From contig NZ_QPLK01000016.1 of assembly GCF_003340565.1 (NCBI RefSeq), positions 37,218 to 101,217 on the forward strand: a DNA stretch of 64,000 bases, in the 5' to 3' direction. The notes under the pieces are model-generated. The model was not told the DNA's origin. It did not search any database and saw only the letters and a program-made list of their open reading frames with translations. A program made the translations under genes and the position numbers. The DNA comes from Rhodovulum sp. 12E13 (GTDB lineage Bacteria; Pseudomonadota; Alphaproteobacteria; Rhodobacterales; Rhodobacteraceae). Positions 1 to 10,404 of the stretch are shown piece by piece; position 1 is the stretch's first letter, and every line of letters starts with the position of its first letter.

Positions 1-91
1 CGGGCACCCCGCCGCGCCCGGCCGAATGCGACCGACCCGCAGCGCCCGGCGCGTCACCGGCGGCCATGCTGCATTCTGCTTCCCGCCGCCC

Positions 92-176
92 CTTCTTCTT
101 GCGCCAAATATCCCCGCCGGAGGCACGGCCCCGCTTGCGGGGCCCACGAAAGGGAACGCGCCGCAGGCGCTCCGCA
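92..176 (-). repeat. 3'-end dispersed element, copy 1 (long form)
   Basis: This copy lies downstream of pheA and reads in the same sense. In that sense it has a GC hairpin (GGAGCGCCTGCGGCGC), then a second hairpin (GGCCCCGC/GCGGGGCC), then CCTCCGGCGGGGATATTTG and GCAAGAAGAAG. It is alignable over about 85 bp with the copy at 11624-11710. Copies of this kind are familiar in Rhodobacterales intergenic DNA; any role in termination or mRNA 3'-end processing is inference. It fills most of the left end of the window, where I see no gene. Confidence 0.75.
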
Positions 177-192
177 TGGCGCCGGCGCCGCC

Positions 193-1041
193 TCAGCGGC
201 GCCTGGGATCGGCCGGGTAGACGCCCAGCAGTTCAAGCTTCGTGCAGAAGTAGTCCAGCTCGTCGAGGGCGAGGCGCACGTTGCGATCGTCGGGGTGTCC
301 CTCGATATCGGCGTAGAACTGCGTCGCCGTGAACGAGCCGTCGACCATGTAGCTCTCGAGCTTGGTCATGTTCACTCCGTTCGTGGCGAAGCCGCCCATC
401 GCCTTGTAGAGCGCGGCGGGGATGTTGCGCACGCGGAAGACGAAGGTCGTCATCATGCCCGCCTCGCCCCGGCGCGCGTAATCGGGCTTGGGCGCCATGA
501 TCAGGAACCGCGTCGTGTTGGTCGACTGGTCCTCGATGTGGCGGGCGAGCGGCGCGAGCCCGTAGATCTCGCCGGCGAGATCGGAGGCGAGCGCGGCGAG
601 CGCGGGGTCGCCCGCCTCCGCCACGTGGCGGGCCGAGCCCGCGGTATCGGCGGCGATCTCGGCGCGGATGCCGTGCTCGCGCAGGAAGGCGCGGCACTGG
701 CCGAGGAGAACGGTGTGGCTCTGGGCCACGCGCACGTCCTCGAGCAGCGCGCCGGGCACGCCGAGCAGGTTGATGTGCACCCGCACGAAGGCCTCCGACA
801 CGATGTGCAGCCCGCTCTCGGGCAGCAGCCGGTGGATGTCGGCCACCCGCCCGTAGGTGGTGTTCTCGACCGGCAGCATCGCCAGCGCCGCGCGGCCCGA
901 GCGCACCGCCTCGATCGTATCCTCGAAGGTGGCGCAGGGCAGCGCCACATGATCGGGCATCGCCTCGTGGCAGGCCTGGTGCGAATAGGCCCCGGGCTCG
1001 CCCTGGAAGGCGATGGCGGGGCGGGTGTCGGTCGGGCTCAT
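193..1041 (-). CDS. pheA: Prephenate dehydratase (stand-alone, with ACT domain)
   Basis: Converts prephenate to phenylpyruvate, the committed step of phenylalanine synthesis, in the cytosol. The 282-aa protein opens with the catalytic domain (IAFQGEPGAYSHQ at the start, the PVENTTYG loop, and the TTRF motif, here NTTRFLIM, near residue 180). It ends with an ACT regulatory domain containing the ESYM element, where phenylalanine would bind for feedback inhibition. There is no fused chorismate mutase, as is usual in alphaproteobacteria. I chose the ATG at 1041 because homology begins there; an upstream in-frame extension of 64 residues looks non-coding. It is divergent from the cytochrome c gene across a 157-bp gap. 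Confidence 0.95.
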   Translation of the reverse strand: MSPTDTRPAIAFQGEPGAYSHQACHEAMPDHVALPCATFEDTIEAVRSGRAALAMLPVENTTYGRVADIHRLLPESGLHIVSEAFVRVHINLLGVPGALLEDVRVAQSHTVLLGQCRAFLREHGIRAEIAADTAGSARHVAEAGDPALAALASDLAGEIYGLAPLARHIEDQSTNTTRFLIMAPKPDYARRGEAGMMTTFVFRVRNIPAALYKAMGGFATNGVNMTKLESYMVDGSFTATQFYADIEGHPDDRNVRLALDELDYFCTKLELLGVYPADPRRR

Positions 1042-1198
1042 GGGCGCTCCGGGTTGTGTGCGGCGGCGGCCGCCGCGGCGGGCGGCGAAACCGCCGCGGC
1101 GACCGGTCGTTTGGTCGCGCCGGTCGCAGCTTGCGCGGCCGCGCGGCCCCGGCATACATCCGCATCCGAACGGGTGACAAGGCGGGACAGGACCTGAC

Positions 1199-1705
1199 AT
1201 GTTCGACACGATGACCCTCACCAAGGCGGCCACGGGCTTTCTGGGCGCGTGGCTGATCTTTCTGCTGGGCGCATGGGTGTCCGACAGCCTCTATGACATC
1301 GGCCACCACGGAAAGGGCGAGCAGGCCTATTCGATCGCGGTCGAGAGCGACGCGCCGGCCGAGCCCGTGGAGGAGCTGACCATGGAGGAAAAGTTCGCCC
1401 AGGCCGATGCCGGCCGCGGCGAGCGCGTCTGGTCCAAGTGCCGCGCGTGCCACCAGCTCGAGGTCGGCGCCAACGCGACCGGCCCCTACCTGCACGGCGT
1501 GGTGGGCCGCGAGATCGGCGCGGTCGACGGCTTCAACTACTCCGGCGCACTCTCGGAGCAGGCCGACGTGTGGTCTCCGGAAAACCTCTACGCCTTCCTC
1601 GAAGACCCGCAGGATTGGGCGCCCGGCACGTCGATGTCCTATGCCGGCCTCGACGCCTGGGAGGACCGGGTGAACCTGATCGCCTATCTCGAGACGTTCA
1701 ACTGA
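1199..1705 (+). CDS. Membrane-anchored c-type cytochrome (CycM/cytochrome c552-like)
   Basis: A 168-aa electron carrier. Residues about 11-28 form an uncleaved N-terminal membrane anchor, followed by an acidic, proline-containing linker (about 45-70) and a class I cytochrome c domain. Haem is attached at CRACH (Cys81, Cys84, His85), and the sixth ligand is probably Met147 in GTSMSYAG. The architecture matches the anchored cytochromes (CycM, CycY) that shuttle electrons from the bc1 complex to the aa3 or cbb3 oxidase on the periplasmic side. It is divergent from pheA, an arrangement seen in Rhodobacteraceae. A hairpin terminator follows 41 nt after the stop. Confidence 0.9.
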   Translation: MFDTMTLTKAATGFLGAWLIFLLGAWVSDSLYDIGHHGKGEQAYSIAVESDAPAEPVEELTMEEKFAQADAGRGERVWSKCRACHQLEVGANATGPYLHGVVGREIGAVDGFNYSGALSEQADVWSPENLYAFLEDPQDWAPGTSMSYAGLDAWEDRVNLIAYLETFN

Positions 1706-1746
1706 GGGTCCCCGCGCGCACCACGCGCCGCGTGATCGACGTCGTC

Positions 1747-1780
1747 AGGCCCCGCGGTGCCCAGGCCCGCGGGGCCTTGT
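1747..1780 (+). terminator. Probable terminator after the cytochrome c gene
   Basis: A perfect 11-bp stem (1747-1757 with 1767-1777) closes a 9-nt loop and is followed by TTGT. The thymine run is weak, but its position between two co-directional genes fits an intrinsic terminator. Confidence 0.55.
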
Positions 1781-1920
1781 CGTGGCGAGCCCGGCCCAAT
1801 CGGGGCAGGGAAAATCCCTGCGCACCCGAGGACGAGCTCACGCATTCGCAAGTTGTCCCTTTTCATGCGGCATCCTAGCCTATGTGGTAGGGGTGACCAT
1901 CGCCGCCACAGGAGACATCG

Positions 1921-3834
1921 ATGCGCCAGAGCCCAGAGCACGCCGCGACCCCTGACCGAAAGGCCCGCCGCGCGGCCTGGCCCGCGCTGGCGCTCGCCGC
2001 GACGCTCTCCGGCGCTCTTCTCGCCCCCGCACCGGCGCTTTCGCTCGAGGAGGGGTGGGTCAGATCGCACGGGATCACGACATTTCCCGGTGGCGAGCTG
2101 AAATACGGCCCGGACTTCGCCCATCTCGACTACGTCAACCCGGACGCGCCGAAGGGCGGCGAGATGTCGATCTGGGCGTTCGGCGGCTATGACAGCATGA
2201 ACCCCTACACCATCAAGGGCCGCGCCGACCGGCTGGTGACGATCCAGTACGAGAGCCTCCTGACCTCGACGGCCGACGAGATCGGATCCTCCTACTGCCT
2301 GCTGTGCGAGACGCTGGAATACCCCGAGGATCGCTCGGAGGTGATCTTCACCCTGCGCGAGGGCGCCGCCTTTTCCGACGGCTCGCCCCTCACGGCGGAG
2401 GACGTGCACTTTTCCTACGAGCTCTTCCGCGACAAGGGCCTGCCCTCGTTCCGCGCGGTGATGCGCAGGCAGGTCGAGGGGGCCGAGGTCCTCGACGAGC
2501 GCCGGATCCGGTTCACCTTCGTCGAGGGGGTGCCGAAGCGCGACGTGATCCAGTCGGTGGGCGGGCTGCCGATCTTCTCCAAGGCGCAGTACGAAGCCGA
2601 GGGCCTCGACCTCGAAGAGACGTCGCTGACGCCAATGCTCGGCTCGGGGCCCTACATCCCCTCCGAGATCGACGTGGGGCAGACCACCGTCTACGCGCGC
2701 AACCCCGATTACTGGGGCGCCGAGCTGCCGATCAACGTGGGCCGACACAACTTCGACGCGATCCGCGTCGAATACTACGCCGACTACAACGTGGCCTTCG
2801 AGGGCTTCAAGGCGGGCAACTACCTGTTCCGCAACGAGGCCTCGTCGAAAAGCTGGGCCGAGGGCTACAACTTCCCCGCAATCGAGCAGGGTCACGTCGT
2901 CAGGGAGGAACTGGCCGACGGCACCATCGCGCCGGGGCAGGCCTTTTCGCTCAACATGCGCCGAGAGCAGCTGCAGGACCCGCGGGTGCGCGAGGCGATT
3001 CAGCTGATGTTCAACTTCGAATGGTCGAACACGCAGCTCTTCTACGGCCTCTACGAGCGTATCCACTCGTTCTGGGAGAATTCCGACCTCGCCGCGACGG
3101 GGCTGCCGTCGGAGGCGGAACTCGCGCTGCTCGAGCCGCTCGCCGCCGATCTGCCCCCCGGCGTGCTCGACAGCGAGCCGGTGATGGCGCCGCAGAGCGG
3201 GCCGCGCCAGCTCGACCGGGGCAACGCGCGCCGGGCAAACGCGCTGCTGGAAGAGGCGGGCTGGGTCGTCGACCCTGCAGACGGTCTGCGCCGCAAGGAC
3301 GGGAAGACGCTGCGGATCGAGTTCCTCAACGACAGCCAGACCTTCGATCGCGTGATAAATCCCTATGTCGAGAACCTGCGCGCGGTCGGCATCGACGCGG
3401 TGCACCAGCGGGTGGACAACGCCGAGGCGACGAACCGCGAGCGCAGCTTCGACTTCGACATCATGACCGACAACTTCCCGATGGGCTACGTCCCCGGGCG
3501 GGGGCTTGAGCAGTATTTCGGCTCGGAGACGGCGAACGAGAGCGTTTTCAACTCGATGGGCCTGCAATCGGAGGCCGTGGATGCGCTCATCGAGCATGTC
3601 ATCGCCGCCGAGAGCCAGGAGGAGCTGACGACCGCCGTCCGCGCCCTCGACCGGGTTTTGCGCGCCTACCGGTTCTGGGTGCCGCAATGGTACAAGGATG
3701 TGCATACGGTCGCCTATTTCGACGTCTACGACCACCCCGACCCGTTGCCGCCCTACGCGCTCGGCAATCTCGACTTCTGGTGGTGGGACGAGGCCCGCGC
3801 CGAAGAGCTCCGCGCCGCCGGCGCGATAGACTGA
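1921..3834 (+). CDS. yejA: ABC importer periplasmic binding protein, YejA type (family 5)
   Basis: A 637-aa extracytoplasmic solute-binding protein of family 5. It has an unusually long basic N-terminus before the hydrophobic signal core (about residues 18-40, ending near LAPAPALS). The mature part opens with the YejA-type [11 protein letters not shown] segment and has the family features [15 protein letters not shown] and GSGPY. It is the first gene of yejABEF, 19 nt before yejB. In Escherichia coli this system takes up microcin C and peptides; the Agrobacterium YejBEF permease imports muropeptides during cell-wall recycling. The substrate here is not visible from sequence. An AGGAGA Shine-Dalgarno just upstream supports the start. 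Confidence 0.92.
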   Translation: MRQSPEHAATPDRKARRAAWPALALAATLSGALLAPAPALSLEEGWVRSHGITTFPGGELKYGPDFAHLDYVNPDAPKGGEMSIWAFGGYDSMNPYTIKGRADRLVTIQYESLLTSTADEIGSSYCLLCETLEYPEDRSEVIFTLREGAAFSDGSPLTAEDVHFSYELFRDKGLPSFRAVMRRQVEGAEVLDERRIRFTFVEGVPKRDVIQSVGGLPIFSKAQYEAEGLDLEETSLTPMLGSGPYIPSEIDVGQTTVYARNPDYWGAELPINVGRHNFDAIRVEYYADYNVAFEGFKAGNYLFRNEASSKSWAEGYNFPAIEQGHVVREELADGTIAPGQAFSLNMRREQLQDPRVREAIQLMFNFEWSNTQLFYGLYERIHSFWENSDLAATGLPSEAELALLEPLAADLPPGVLDSEPVMAPQSGPRQLDRGNARRANALLEEAGWVVDPADGLRRKDGKTLRIEFLNDSQTFDRVINPYVENLRAVGIDAVHQRVDNAEATNRERSFDFDIMTDNFPMGYVPGRGLEQYFGSETANESVFNSMGLQSEAVDALIEHVIAAESQEELTTAVRALDRVLRAYRFWVPQWYKDVHTVAYFDVYDHPDPLPPYALGNLDFWWWDEARAEELRAAGAID

Positions 3835-3853
3835 AGCCGGGGCCGACGACGCC

Positions 3854-5008
3854 ATGGGCGCCTATATCCTTCGCAGGCTGCTGCTGATCGTCCCGACACT
3901 GTTCGGGATCATGCTGATCAACTTCACGCTGACGCAGTTCGTGCCCGGCGGGCCGATCGAGCAGATCATCGCGCAGGTCGAGGGCGGCGGCGACGTGTTC
4001 GAGGGGATCGCCGGCGGCTCCGACGCCGGCGCCCCGCAGGAGGGGGGCGGCGACGACCGCTATCTCGGCGCCCGCGGCCTGCCGCAGGACTTCCTCGACG
4101 AACTGGAAGTCGATCTCGGCTTCGCCCGGATCGTCTGCGCCGAAGGCTATCAGGGCGAGCCGACGCTCGAGGCCGAAGAGTGCACCAAGGAGCAGATCGG
4201 CATCGCCGAACGCTTCTTCATCATGATGGGCAACTACCTGACGCTCGACTTCGGCGAGAGCTATTTCCGCTCGATCACGGTGACCGAGCTGGTGATCGAG
4301 AAGATGCCGGTGTCGATCACGCTCGGCCTGTGGTCGACCGTGATCGCCTATCTCGTGTCGATCCCGCTGGGCATCCGCAAGGCGGTGCGCGACGGCACGA
4401 GCTTCGACACGTGGACGTCGGCGATCATCATCGTGGCCTATGCCATCCCCGGCTTTCTCTTCGCCATCCTGCTGCTCGTGCTGTTCGCGGGGGGCTCCTA
4501 CTTCCAGATCTTTCCGCTCAGGGGGCTGGTGTCGGACAACTGGGAGGATCTGAGCCTGATCGGCAAGATCGGCGACTATTTCTGGCACATCGCCCTGCCG
4601 GTGACGGCGACGACCATCTCGGCCTTCGCCACCCTGACGCTGCTCACGAAGAACAGCTTTCTCGACGAGATCAAGAAGCAATACGTCATCACCGCCAAGG
4701 CCAAGGGCCTGAACGAGTCGAGCGTTCTCTACGGCCACGTCTTCCGCAACGCGATGCTGATCGTGATCGCGGGCTTCCCGGCCGCCTTCCTCGGCGTGTT
4801 CTTCGGCGCCTCGATCATCATCGAGACGATCTTCTCGCTCGACGGCCTGGGGCGGCTCGGCTTCGAGGCGGCGGTGGCGCGCGACTACCCGGTCGTGTTC
4901 GGCACGCTGTTCATGTTCGGGCTGATCGGCCTGATCGTGGGCATCATCTCGGACCTGATGTATGTGCTCGTCGACCCGCGGATCGACTTCGAAAGCCGGG
5001 AGACCTGA
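3854..5008 (+). CDS. yejB: Peptide/muropeptide ABC permease YejB
   Basis: A 384-aa inner-membrane permease. The first membrane segment ([20 protein letters not shown]) is followed by a long periplasmic insert of roughly residues 30-125 typical of YejB, then a core of about five helices. The cytoplasmic EAA loop reads [22 protein letters not shown]. It pairs with YejE to form the channel. The stop codon is one base away from the yejE ATG, indicating translational coupling. Confidence 0.93.
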   Translation: MGAYILRRLLLIVPTLFGIMLINFTLTQFVPGGPIEQIIAQVEGGGDVFEGIAGGSDAGAPQEGGGDDRYLGARGLPQDFLDELEVDLGFARIVCAEGYQGEPTLEAEECTKEQIGIAERFFIMMGNYLTLDFGESYFRSITVTELVIEKMPVSITLGLWSTVIAYLVSIPLGIRKAVRDGTSFDTWTSAIIIVAYAIPGFLFAILLLVLFAGGSYFQIFPLRGLVSDNWEDLSLIGKIGDYFWHIALPVTATTISAFATLTLLTKNSFLDEIKKQYVITAKAKGLNESSVLYGHVFRNAMLIVIAGFPAAFLGVFFGASIIIETIFSLDGLGRLGFEAAVARDYPVVFGTLFMFGLIGLIVGIISDLMYVLVDPRIDFESRET

Positions 5009-5009
5009 C

Positions 5010-6260
5010 ATGGCCGCCCCCGACAGCTCCATGCCCGACTCGTCCCTGCCCGACCGCTCCCTGCCCCATGCCGATATCGAAACGCGGCTGCCCGACCTCG
5101 AGTCCGGCCGCCCGCAGGTGACCGCGCCGCCGCGCAAGCGCGGCCTGTTCGCGCTGTCGCCGCTGAACCAGCGACGCTGGCGCAACTTCAAGCGCAACCG
5201 CCGCGCCTACTGGTCGCTGATCATCTTCGGCGTGCTGTTCGGCCTCAGCCTGTTCGCGGAGTACATCGCCAACGACAAGCCGATCGTGGTGAACTACCGC
5301 GGCGAGCTCTACTTTCCGATCCACAACTTCTATTCCGAGCAGGAATTCGGCGGCGACTTTCCCACCGAGGCCGTCTACCGCGACGTGGAGGTGGAGTGCC
5401 TGATCGTCTCGGGCGGGCTGGAGGACTGCTTCTACGAGCCAGAGGCGGTGATGCAGGCCGTCGACGAGGGCGCGGCCGAGTTCAACGGGCAGGAGATCGT
5501 GGCGGGGTGGACGCTCTGGCCCCCCATTCCCTACAGCTACAACACGCCCAACACGCTGGGCCAGCCCGCCCCTTCGCCGCCCGATGCGCAGCACTGGCTG
5601 GGCACCGACGACGCGACGCGCGACGTGCTGGCGCGGGTGATCTACGGCTTCCGCCTGTCGATCCTGTTCACCATCATCGTCACCGCCTGTGCCAGCGTCA
5701 TCGGCATCGTCGCCGGCGCGGTGCAGGGCTATTTCGGCGGCTGGCTCGACCTGACGTTCCAGCGGGTGATCGAGATCTGGGTCTCGACGCCCTCGCTCTA
5801 CATCATCATCATCATGTTCGCGATCCTGGGGCGAAGTTTCTGGCTGCTGGTCTTTCTCACGGTCCTCTTCGGCTGGCCGGCCCTGGTGGGCGTGGTGCGC
5901 GCCGAATTCCTGCGCGCGCGCAACTTCGAATACGTCCGCGCGGCCCGCGCGCTCGGCGTGTCGAACTGGACGATCATGTTCCGCCACATGCTGCCCAACG
6001 CCATGGTGGCCACGCTGACGATGATGCCGTTCCTGATCACCGCCACCATCGGCGGGCTGGCCTCGCTCGACTTCCTCGGCTTCGGCCTGCCCTCGTCGGC
6101 GCCCTCGCTGGGGGAACTGACGCTGCAGGCCAAGCAGAACCTGCAGGCGCCGTGGCTGGGCTTCACCGCCTTCTTCACCTTCGCGATCATGCTGTCGCTG
6201 CTGGTGTTCATCTTCGAGGGCGTGCGCGACGCCTTCGACCCGCGGAAGACCTTCCGGTGA
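5010..6260 (+). CDS. yejE: Peptide/muropeptide ABC permease YejE
   Basis: A 416-aa second permease of the importer. The N-terminal ~50 residues are hydrophilic and rich in Asp, Ser and Pro. The first membrane helix is near residues 68-86, and a large periplasmic insert precedes the GTDDATRDVLARVIYG motif characteristic of OppC/DppC-type permeases. The EAA loop is VRAARALGVSNWTIMFRHMLPN. I chose the ATG at 5010 over an upstream in-frame ATG at 4962 that lies inside yejB. A copy of the dispersed 3'-end element sits between this gene and yejF. Confidence 0.93.
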   Translation: MAAPDSSMPDSSLPDRSLPHADIETRLPDLESGRPQVTAPPRKRGLFALSPLNQRRWRNFKRNRRAYWSLIIFGVLFGLSLFAEYIANDKPIVVNYRGELYFPIHNFYSEQEFGGDFPTEAVYRDVEVECLIVSGGLEDCFYEPEAVMQAVDEGAAEFNGQEIVAGWTLWPPIPYSYNTPNTLGQPAPSPPDAQHWLGTDDATRDVLARVIYGFRLSILFTIIVTACASVIGIVAGAVQGYFGGWLDLTFQRVIEIWVSTPSLYIIIIMFAILGRSFWLLVFLTVLFGWPALVGVVRAEFLRARNFEYVRAARALGVSNWTIMFRHMLPNAMVATLTMMPFLITATIGGLASLDFLGFGLPSSAPSLGELTLQAKQNLQAPWLGFTAFFTFAIMLSLLVFIFEGVRDAFDPRKTFR

Positions 6261-6280
6261 GGGGGTGCGGGCGGCTGCCG

Positions 6281-6340
6281 TCGGAGCGGGGGCTTCGCGC
6301 CCCCGCACCCCCGCGGAGTATTTGGGCCAGGATGATGGGA
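6281..6340 (+). repeat. 3'-end dispersed element, copy 2
   Basis: It starts about 20 nt after the yejE stop. A GC-rich hairpin (GCGGGGGCTTCGCGCCCCCGC) precedes CCCGCGGAGTATTTGGGCCA and GGATGATGGG. It reads in yejE sense and lies inside an apparent operon, so it cannot be a complete terminator if yejF is transcribed from the yejA promoter. Confidence 0.7.
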
Positions 6341-6372
6341 GCCGACGTGGCAGGAGATCGGGGGGGCGCGGC

Positions 6373-7977
6373 ATGAGCCTCTTGCAGGTGCGCGACCTGT
6401 CGGTCTCGTTCCGGCAGGACGGGGTGGAGATCCCGGCCGTCAAGGGAGTGTCGTTCGAGGTGGGCGACGGCGAGACCGTGGCGCTGGTGGGCGAGTCGGG
6501 CTCGGGCAAGTCCGTGACGGCGCTGTCGACCGTGTCGCTTTTGGGCGACAACGCCACCGTGGGCGGCTCGGTGCTCTACCGCGGGCAGGAGATGCGCGGG
6601 CGCCCCGAGGGCGAGTTGATGAAGATCCGGGGCAACAAGATCAGCTTCATCTTCCAGGAGCCGATGACCTCGCTCAACCCGCTGCATACGCTCGACAAGC
6701 AGATCATGGAGAGCCTCGCGCTGCACCAGGGGCTGGTCGGCGAACCGGCGCGCGCCCGCGTTCTGGAACTCCTGGAGAAGGTCGGCATCGCGGATGCCGA
6801 GCGGCGCCTCAAGGCCTATCCGCACCAGTTGTCGGGGGGGCAGCGGCAGCGCGTGATGATCGCGATGGCGCTGGCCAACGGGCCCGATCTGCTGATCGCC
6901 GACGAGCCGACCACCGCGCTCGACGTGACGATCCAGGCGCAGATCCTCGACCTGCTCTTCGATCTGAAGCAGGAGGAGAATCTGAGCCTGCTGTTCATCA
7001 CCCACGACCTCGGCATCGTGCGCAGGATCGCCGACAGGGTCTGCGTGATGAAGGACGGCGAGATCGTCGAGACCGGCGAGACCGGCCGCCTGTTCGACGC
7101 CCCTGCGCACCCCTACACGCAGAAGCTGCTGGCCGCCGAGCCCACGGGCACCGTGCCGCCCGTGGCCGAGGAGGCCGAGGAGATCGTTCGCACGGAGGGC
7201 TTGCGCATCTGGTTCCCGATCCAGCGCGGCTTCCTGCGCAGGACGGTGGGCCACGTGAAGGCGGTGAACGACGCGACCCTGACCGTGCGCAAGGGCGAGA
7301 CCCTGGGGATCGTGGGCGAGTCGGGCTCCGGCAAGACGACGCTGGCGCTCGCCATGATGCGGCTGATCTCGTCGGAGGGGCCGATCGTCTTCCAGGGGCG
7401 GGACGTGCAGGGGTGGAAGTCGCGGCAGCTGCGGCCGCTCAGGCGCGACCTGCAGATCGTCTTCCAGGACCCCTACGGATCGCTCTCGCCGCGGATGACG
7501 GTCGAGCAGATCGTGGCCGAGGGTCTCGGCGTGCATGGCGTCGAGAAGGGGCAGGACAAGCGGCAGATGGTGGCCGAGATGCTGGCCGAGGTGGGCCTCG
7601 ACCCGGCGGCGATGGATCGCTACCCGCACGAGTTCTCGGGGGGTCAGCGGCAGCGCGTCGCCATCGCCCGCGCGATGATCCTGCGGCCCAAGCTCGTGGT
7701 GCTCGACGAGCCGACCTCGGCGCTCGACATGACGGTGCAGGTGCAGATCGTCGACCTGCTGCGCGACCTGCAGGCGCGCTACGGCCTCGCCTACCTGTTC
7801 ATCAGTCACGACCTGCGGGTGGTGCGGGCGCTGTCGCACCGGGTGACCGTGATGAAGGACGGCGACATCATGGAGACGGGCACCGCGCGCGAAGTCTTCG
7901 AGGCCCCCAAGTCGGACTACACGCGCAGGCTGATCGGGGCGTCGTTCAACCTGACGCCGGGCGCCTCCGTGGCCTGA
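6373..7977 (+). CDS. yejF: Double ABC ATPase of the importer, YejF
   Basis: A 534-aa protein made of two fused nucleotide-binding domains. Each has a Walker A (GESGSGKS near residue 40; GESGSGKT near 315), a Q-loop ([20 protein letters not shown]), a signature ([18 protein letters not shown]) and a Walker B with DEPT. The OppD/DppF-type extension after each domain ends in the HPYTQKLL segment or its equivalent. It powers YejB/YejE from the cytoplasmic face. ATG 6373 was chosen because homology begins there. Confidence 0.93.
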   Translation: MSLLQVRDLSVSFRQDGVEIPAVKGVSFEVGDGETVALVGESGSGKSVTALSTVSLLGDNATVGGSVLYRGQEMRGRPEGELMKIRGNKISFIFQEPMTSLNPLHTLDKQIMESLALHQGLVGEPARARVLELLEKVGIADAERRLKAYPHQLSGGQRQRVMIAMALANGPDLLIADEPTTALDVTIQAQILDLLFDLKQEENLSLLFITHDLGIVRRIADRVCVMKDGEIVETGETGRLFDAPAHPYTQKLLAAEPTGTVPPVAEEAEEIVRTEGLRIWFPIQRGFLRRTVGHVKAVNDATLTVRKGETLGIVGESGSGKTTLALAMMRLISSEGPIVFQGRDVQGWKSRQLRPLRRDLQIVFQDPYGSLSPRMTVEQIVAEGLGVHGVEKGQDKRQMVAEMLAEVGLDPAAMDRYPHEFSGGQRQRVAIARAMILRPKLVVLDEPTSALDMTVQVQIVDLLRDLQARYGLAYLFISHDLRVVRALSHRVTVMKDGDIMETGTAREVFEAPKSDYTRRLIGASFNLTPGASVA

Positions 7978-7993
7978 CACCCGTGACCTGAGC

Positions 7994-9202
7994 GTGCGTA
8001 TCCTTCTTGTCCACCGCAACTTCCCGGGGCAGTTCCGCCACCTCGCGCCGGCGCTGAAGCGCGCGGGTCACCATGTGGCGGCCCTGACATGGGAAAAGAA
8101 CCCCAACCCGCAGCCCTTCCCGCATGTGAAATACGCCTACGACATGGGGCCGACGCGCGATCTGGGCGCCTCCTACGTCGAGCATGCGCGCAACGGGGCA
8201 GCGGCGGCGCGGGCCGCCAAGGCGCTCCGTGACCGGACAGGCGAGGTGCCCGACGTGGTGTTCGGCATCATCAACTGGGGCGAGACGCTCTTTCTGCGCG
8301 AGGTCTGGCCCGAGGCGCGGCACTTGGGCTACGCCGAGTTCCTCTATGCCGCGAGGGGCCTCGACACCGGGTTCGACCCGGAGTTCCGGCGCGAGGATTT
8401 CGCCTCGCGCGTGCGGGTGACGTCCCGGAAGGCGCACCTTGTGCAGGCCGCGCTCGACGCCGACGCGCTGATGGCTCCGACGGAATGGCAGGCGAGCACC
8501 TTTCCGCCCGAGATCAGGGCGAAGATGCGGGTGATCCACGACGGGGTCGACACCGAGCGGCTGACGCCCGACCCGGCCGCCACCTTCCAGGTGCCGGGCG
8601 GACCGCTCCTGCGGGCGGGCGACGAGGTGATCACCTTCGTCAACCGCAACCTCGAACCCTATCGCGGCTTCCATACCTTCATGCGGGCGCTGCCGCGGGT
8701 GCTCGCCGCGCGGCCCGAGGCGCAGGTGGTGCTGGTGGGCGGCGAGACGGGGGGGTACGGTCCGCGCCCCGCCGAGGGGTCGTGGAAGGACGTGATGCTG
8801 CGCGAGCTCGAGGGGCGGCTCGACCTGTCGCGCCTGCACTTCACGGGTCGCATCCCCTATCCCGATCTCGTCGGCCTGCTCCGGGTCGGGCGGGTGCATG
8901 CCTACCTGAGCTATCCGTTCGTGCTGTCGTGGTCGATGCTCGAGGCGATGAGCCTCGGCGCCTGCGTGATCGGCTCGGCCACGCCCCCGGTGCAGGAGGT
9001 GATCGAGGACGGGGTGAACGGGCGGCTCGTCGATTTCTTCGACATCGACGGATGGGCCGAGGCCCTGATCGCCGCGCTGGCCGATCCCGAGGGCCACGCC
9101 CCCCTGCGCGAGGCCGCCCGCGCCCATATCGTGGAGCGCTACGACCTGAGGAAGGTCTGCCTGCCCCGGCTGATCGACTTCGTCGAGACCGCGGGCGCGT
9201 GA
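7994..9202 (+). CDS. Glycosyltransferase family 4 protein
   Basis: A 402-aa GT-B fold glycosyltransferase starting at GTG 7994 with RILLVHRNFPGQFRHLAPAL. The C-terminal half has the retaining GT4 nucleotide-sugar-binding region: NRNLEPYRGF, the FTGRIPYPDLVGLLRVGRVHAYLSY segment and a likely SWSMLEAMSLGACVIGS motif, with Glu942-type acid in the E-x7-E equivalent (LEAMSLGACVIGSATPPVQE). It probably adds a sugar to a surface polysaccharide. It follows yejF after 16 nt and may be co-transcribed. Acceptor and donor are unknown. Confidence 0.85.
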   Translation: MRILLVHRNFPGQFRHLAPALKRAGHHVAALTWEKNPNPQPFPHVKYAYDMGPTRDLGASYVEHARNGAAAARAAKALRDRTGEVPDVVFGIINWGETLFLREVWPEARHLGYAEFLYAARGLDTGFDPEFRREDFASRVRVTSRKAHLVQAALDADALMAPTEWQASTFPPEIRAKMRVIHDGVDTERLTPDPAATFQVPGGPLLRAGDEVITFVNRNLEPYRGFHTFMRALPRVLAARPEAQVVLVGGETGGYGPRPAEGSWKDVMLRELEGRLDLSRLHFTGRIPYPDLVGLLRVGRVHAYLSYPFVLSWSMLEAMSLGACVIGSATPPVQEVIEDGVNGRLVDFFDIDGWAEALIAALADPEGHAPLREAARAHIVERYDLRKVCLPRLIDFVETAGA

Positions 9203-9263
9203 GCAGCCCTTTAACGATCCCGGCGCGGCTGCTACATGCACGCCCAACCTTCAGGAGACAGAC

Positions 9264-10286
9264 ATGGGCTACCGCATCGCCGTCGTCGGGGCCACGGGCA
9301 ACGTGGGCCGCGAAATGCTCAACATCCTTGCCGAGCGCCAGTTCCCGGCCGACGAGGTCGTGGCGCTCGCCTCGCGGCGGTCGCTCGGCACCGAGGTGAG
9401 CTATGGCGACGAGACGCTGAAGACGAAGGATCTCGACACGTTCGACTTCGAAGGGTTCGACATGGCGCTCTTCGCCATCGGCTCGGACGCCACGAAGACC
9501 TATGCGCCCCGTGCCGCGCGCGCCGGCTGCACCGTGATCGACAACTCGTCGCTCTACCGCTACGACCCGCAGGTGCCGCTGATCGTGCCCGAGGTGAACG
9601 CGCAGGCGATCGAGGGCTACCGCGAGAAGAACATCATCGCCAATCCCAACTGCTCGACCGCGCAGATGGTGGTGGCGCTCAAGCCCCTGCACGACCGGGC
9701 GCGCATCAGGCGCGTCGTCGTCTCCACGTACCAGTCGGTTTCCGGCGCGGGGAAGGAGGGGATGGACGAGCTGTGGGACCAGACCAAGGCGATCTACAAC
9801 CCCACCGACGAGATCTCGCCCTCGAAGTTCCAGAAGCAGATCGCCTTCAACGTGATTCCGCATATCGACGTCTTCCTTGAGGACGGCTCGACCAAGGAAG
9901 AGTGGAAGATGGTCGCCGAGACGAAGAAGATCATCGACCCCGCGATCAAGGTCACGGCGACCTGCGTGCGGGTGCCGGTCTTCGTCGGCCATTCCGAGGC
10001 GGTGAACATCGAGTTCGAGGATTTCCTCGACGAGGACGAGGCGCGCGACATCCTGCGCGAGAGCCCCGGCCTGATGGTCGTCGACAAGCGCGAGGACGGC
10101 GGCTACGTCACGCCGGTCGAGTGCGTGGGCGACTTCGCCACCTATGTCAGCCGCATCCGTCAGGACTCGACCATCGAGAACGGGCTGAACATCTGGGTGG
10201 TGTCGGACAACCTGCGCAAGGGCGCGGCGCTGAACGCCGTGCAGATCGCCGAGCTCCTCGGCAACCGGATGCTGCAGAAGGCCTGA
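9264..10286 (+). CDS. asd: Aspartate-semialdehyde dehydrogenase
   Basis: A 340-aa NADP-dependent enzyme that reduces aspartyl phosphate to aspartate semialdehyde. It supplies lysine, diaminopimelate, threonine and methionine synthesis. The Rossmann motif is VVGATGNVG at residues 8-16. The catalytic Cys130 lies in NPNCSTAQ, and the GAGKEGMDEL segment marks the catalytic domain. AGGAGACAG upstream of the ATG is a clear ribosome binding site. Confidence 0.96.
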   Translation: MGYRIAVVGATGNVGREMLNILAERQFPADEVVALASRRSLGTEVSYGDETLKTKDLDTFDFEGFDMALFAIGSDATKTYAPRAARAGCTVIDNSSLYRYDPQVPLIVPEVNAQAIEGYREKNIIANPNCSTAQMVVALKPLHDRARIRRVVVSTYQSVSGAGKEGMDELWDQTKAIYNPTDEISPSKFQKQIAFNVIPHIDVFLEDGSTKEEWKMVAETKKIIDPAIKVTATCVRVPVFVGHSEAVNIEFEDFLDEDEARDILRESPGLMVVDKREDGGYVTPVECVGDFATYVSRIRQDSTIENGLNIWVVSDNLRKGAALNAVQIAELLGNRMLQKA

Positions 10287-10404
10287 GGCGGCGGCAGCCA
10301 GCCCGGCCAGGGCGCCCCGAGGTGGGGCGATGCCCGTCTGGCGGGCTGCCGCGGTTGCGGGGTGCGCGGGCGAGAGGCCGTCCCCCCTCAGGAGGCCTGC
10401 CCCC

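Noticed and set aside
1684..3855. A 723-codon open frame on the minus strand opposite yejA
   Set aside because: It mirrors yejA almost exactly, is Arg/Val/His-rich, and has no recognisable domain; long antisense frames are expected in DNA of this GC content. The same applies to long frames opposite pnp, parC, the thiolase and the aldehyde dehydrogenases.
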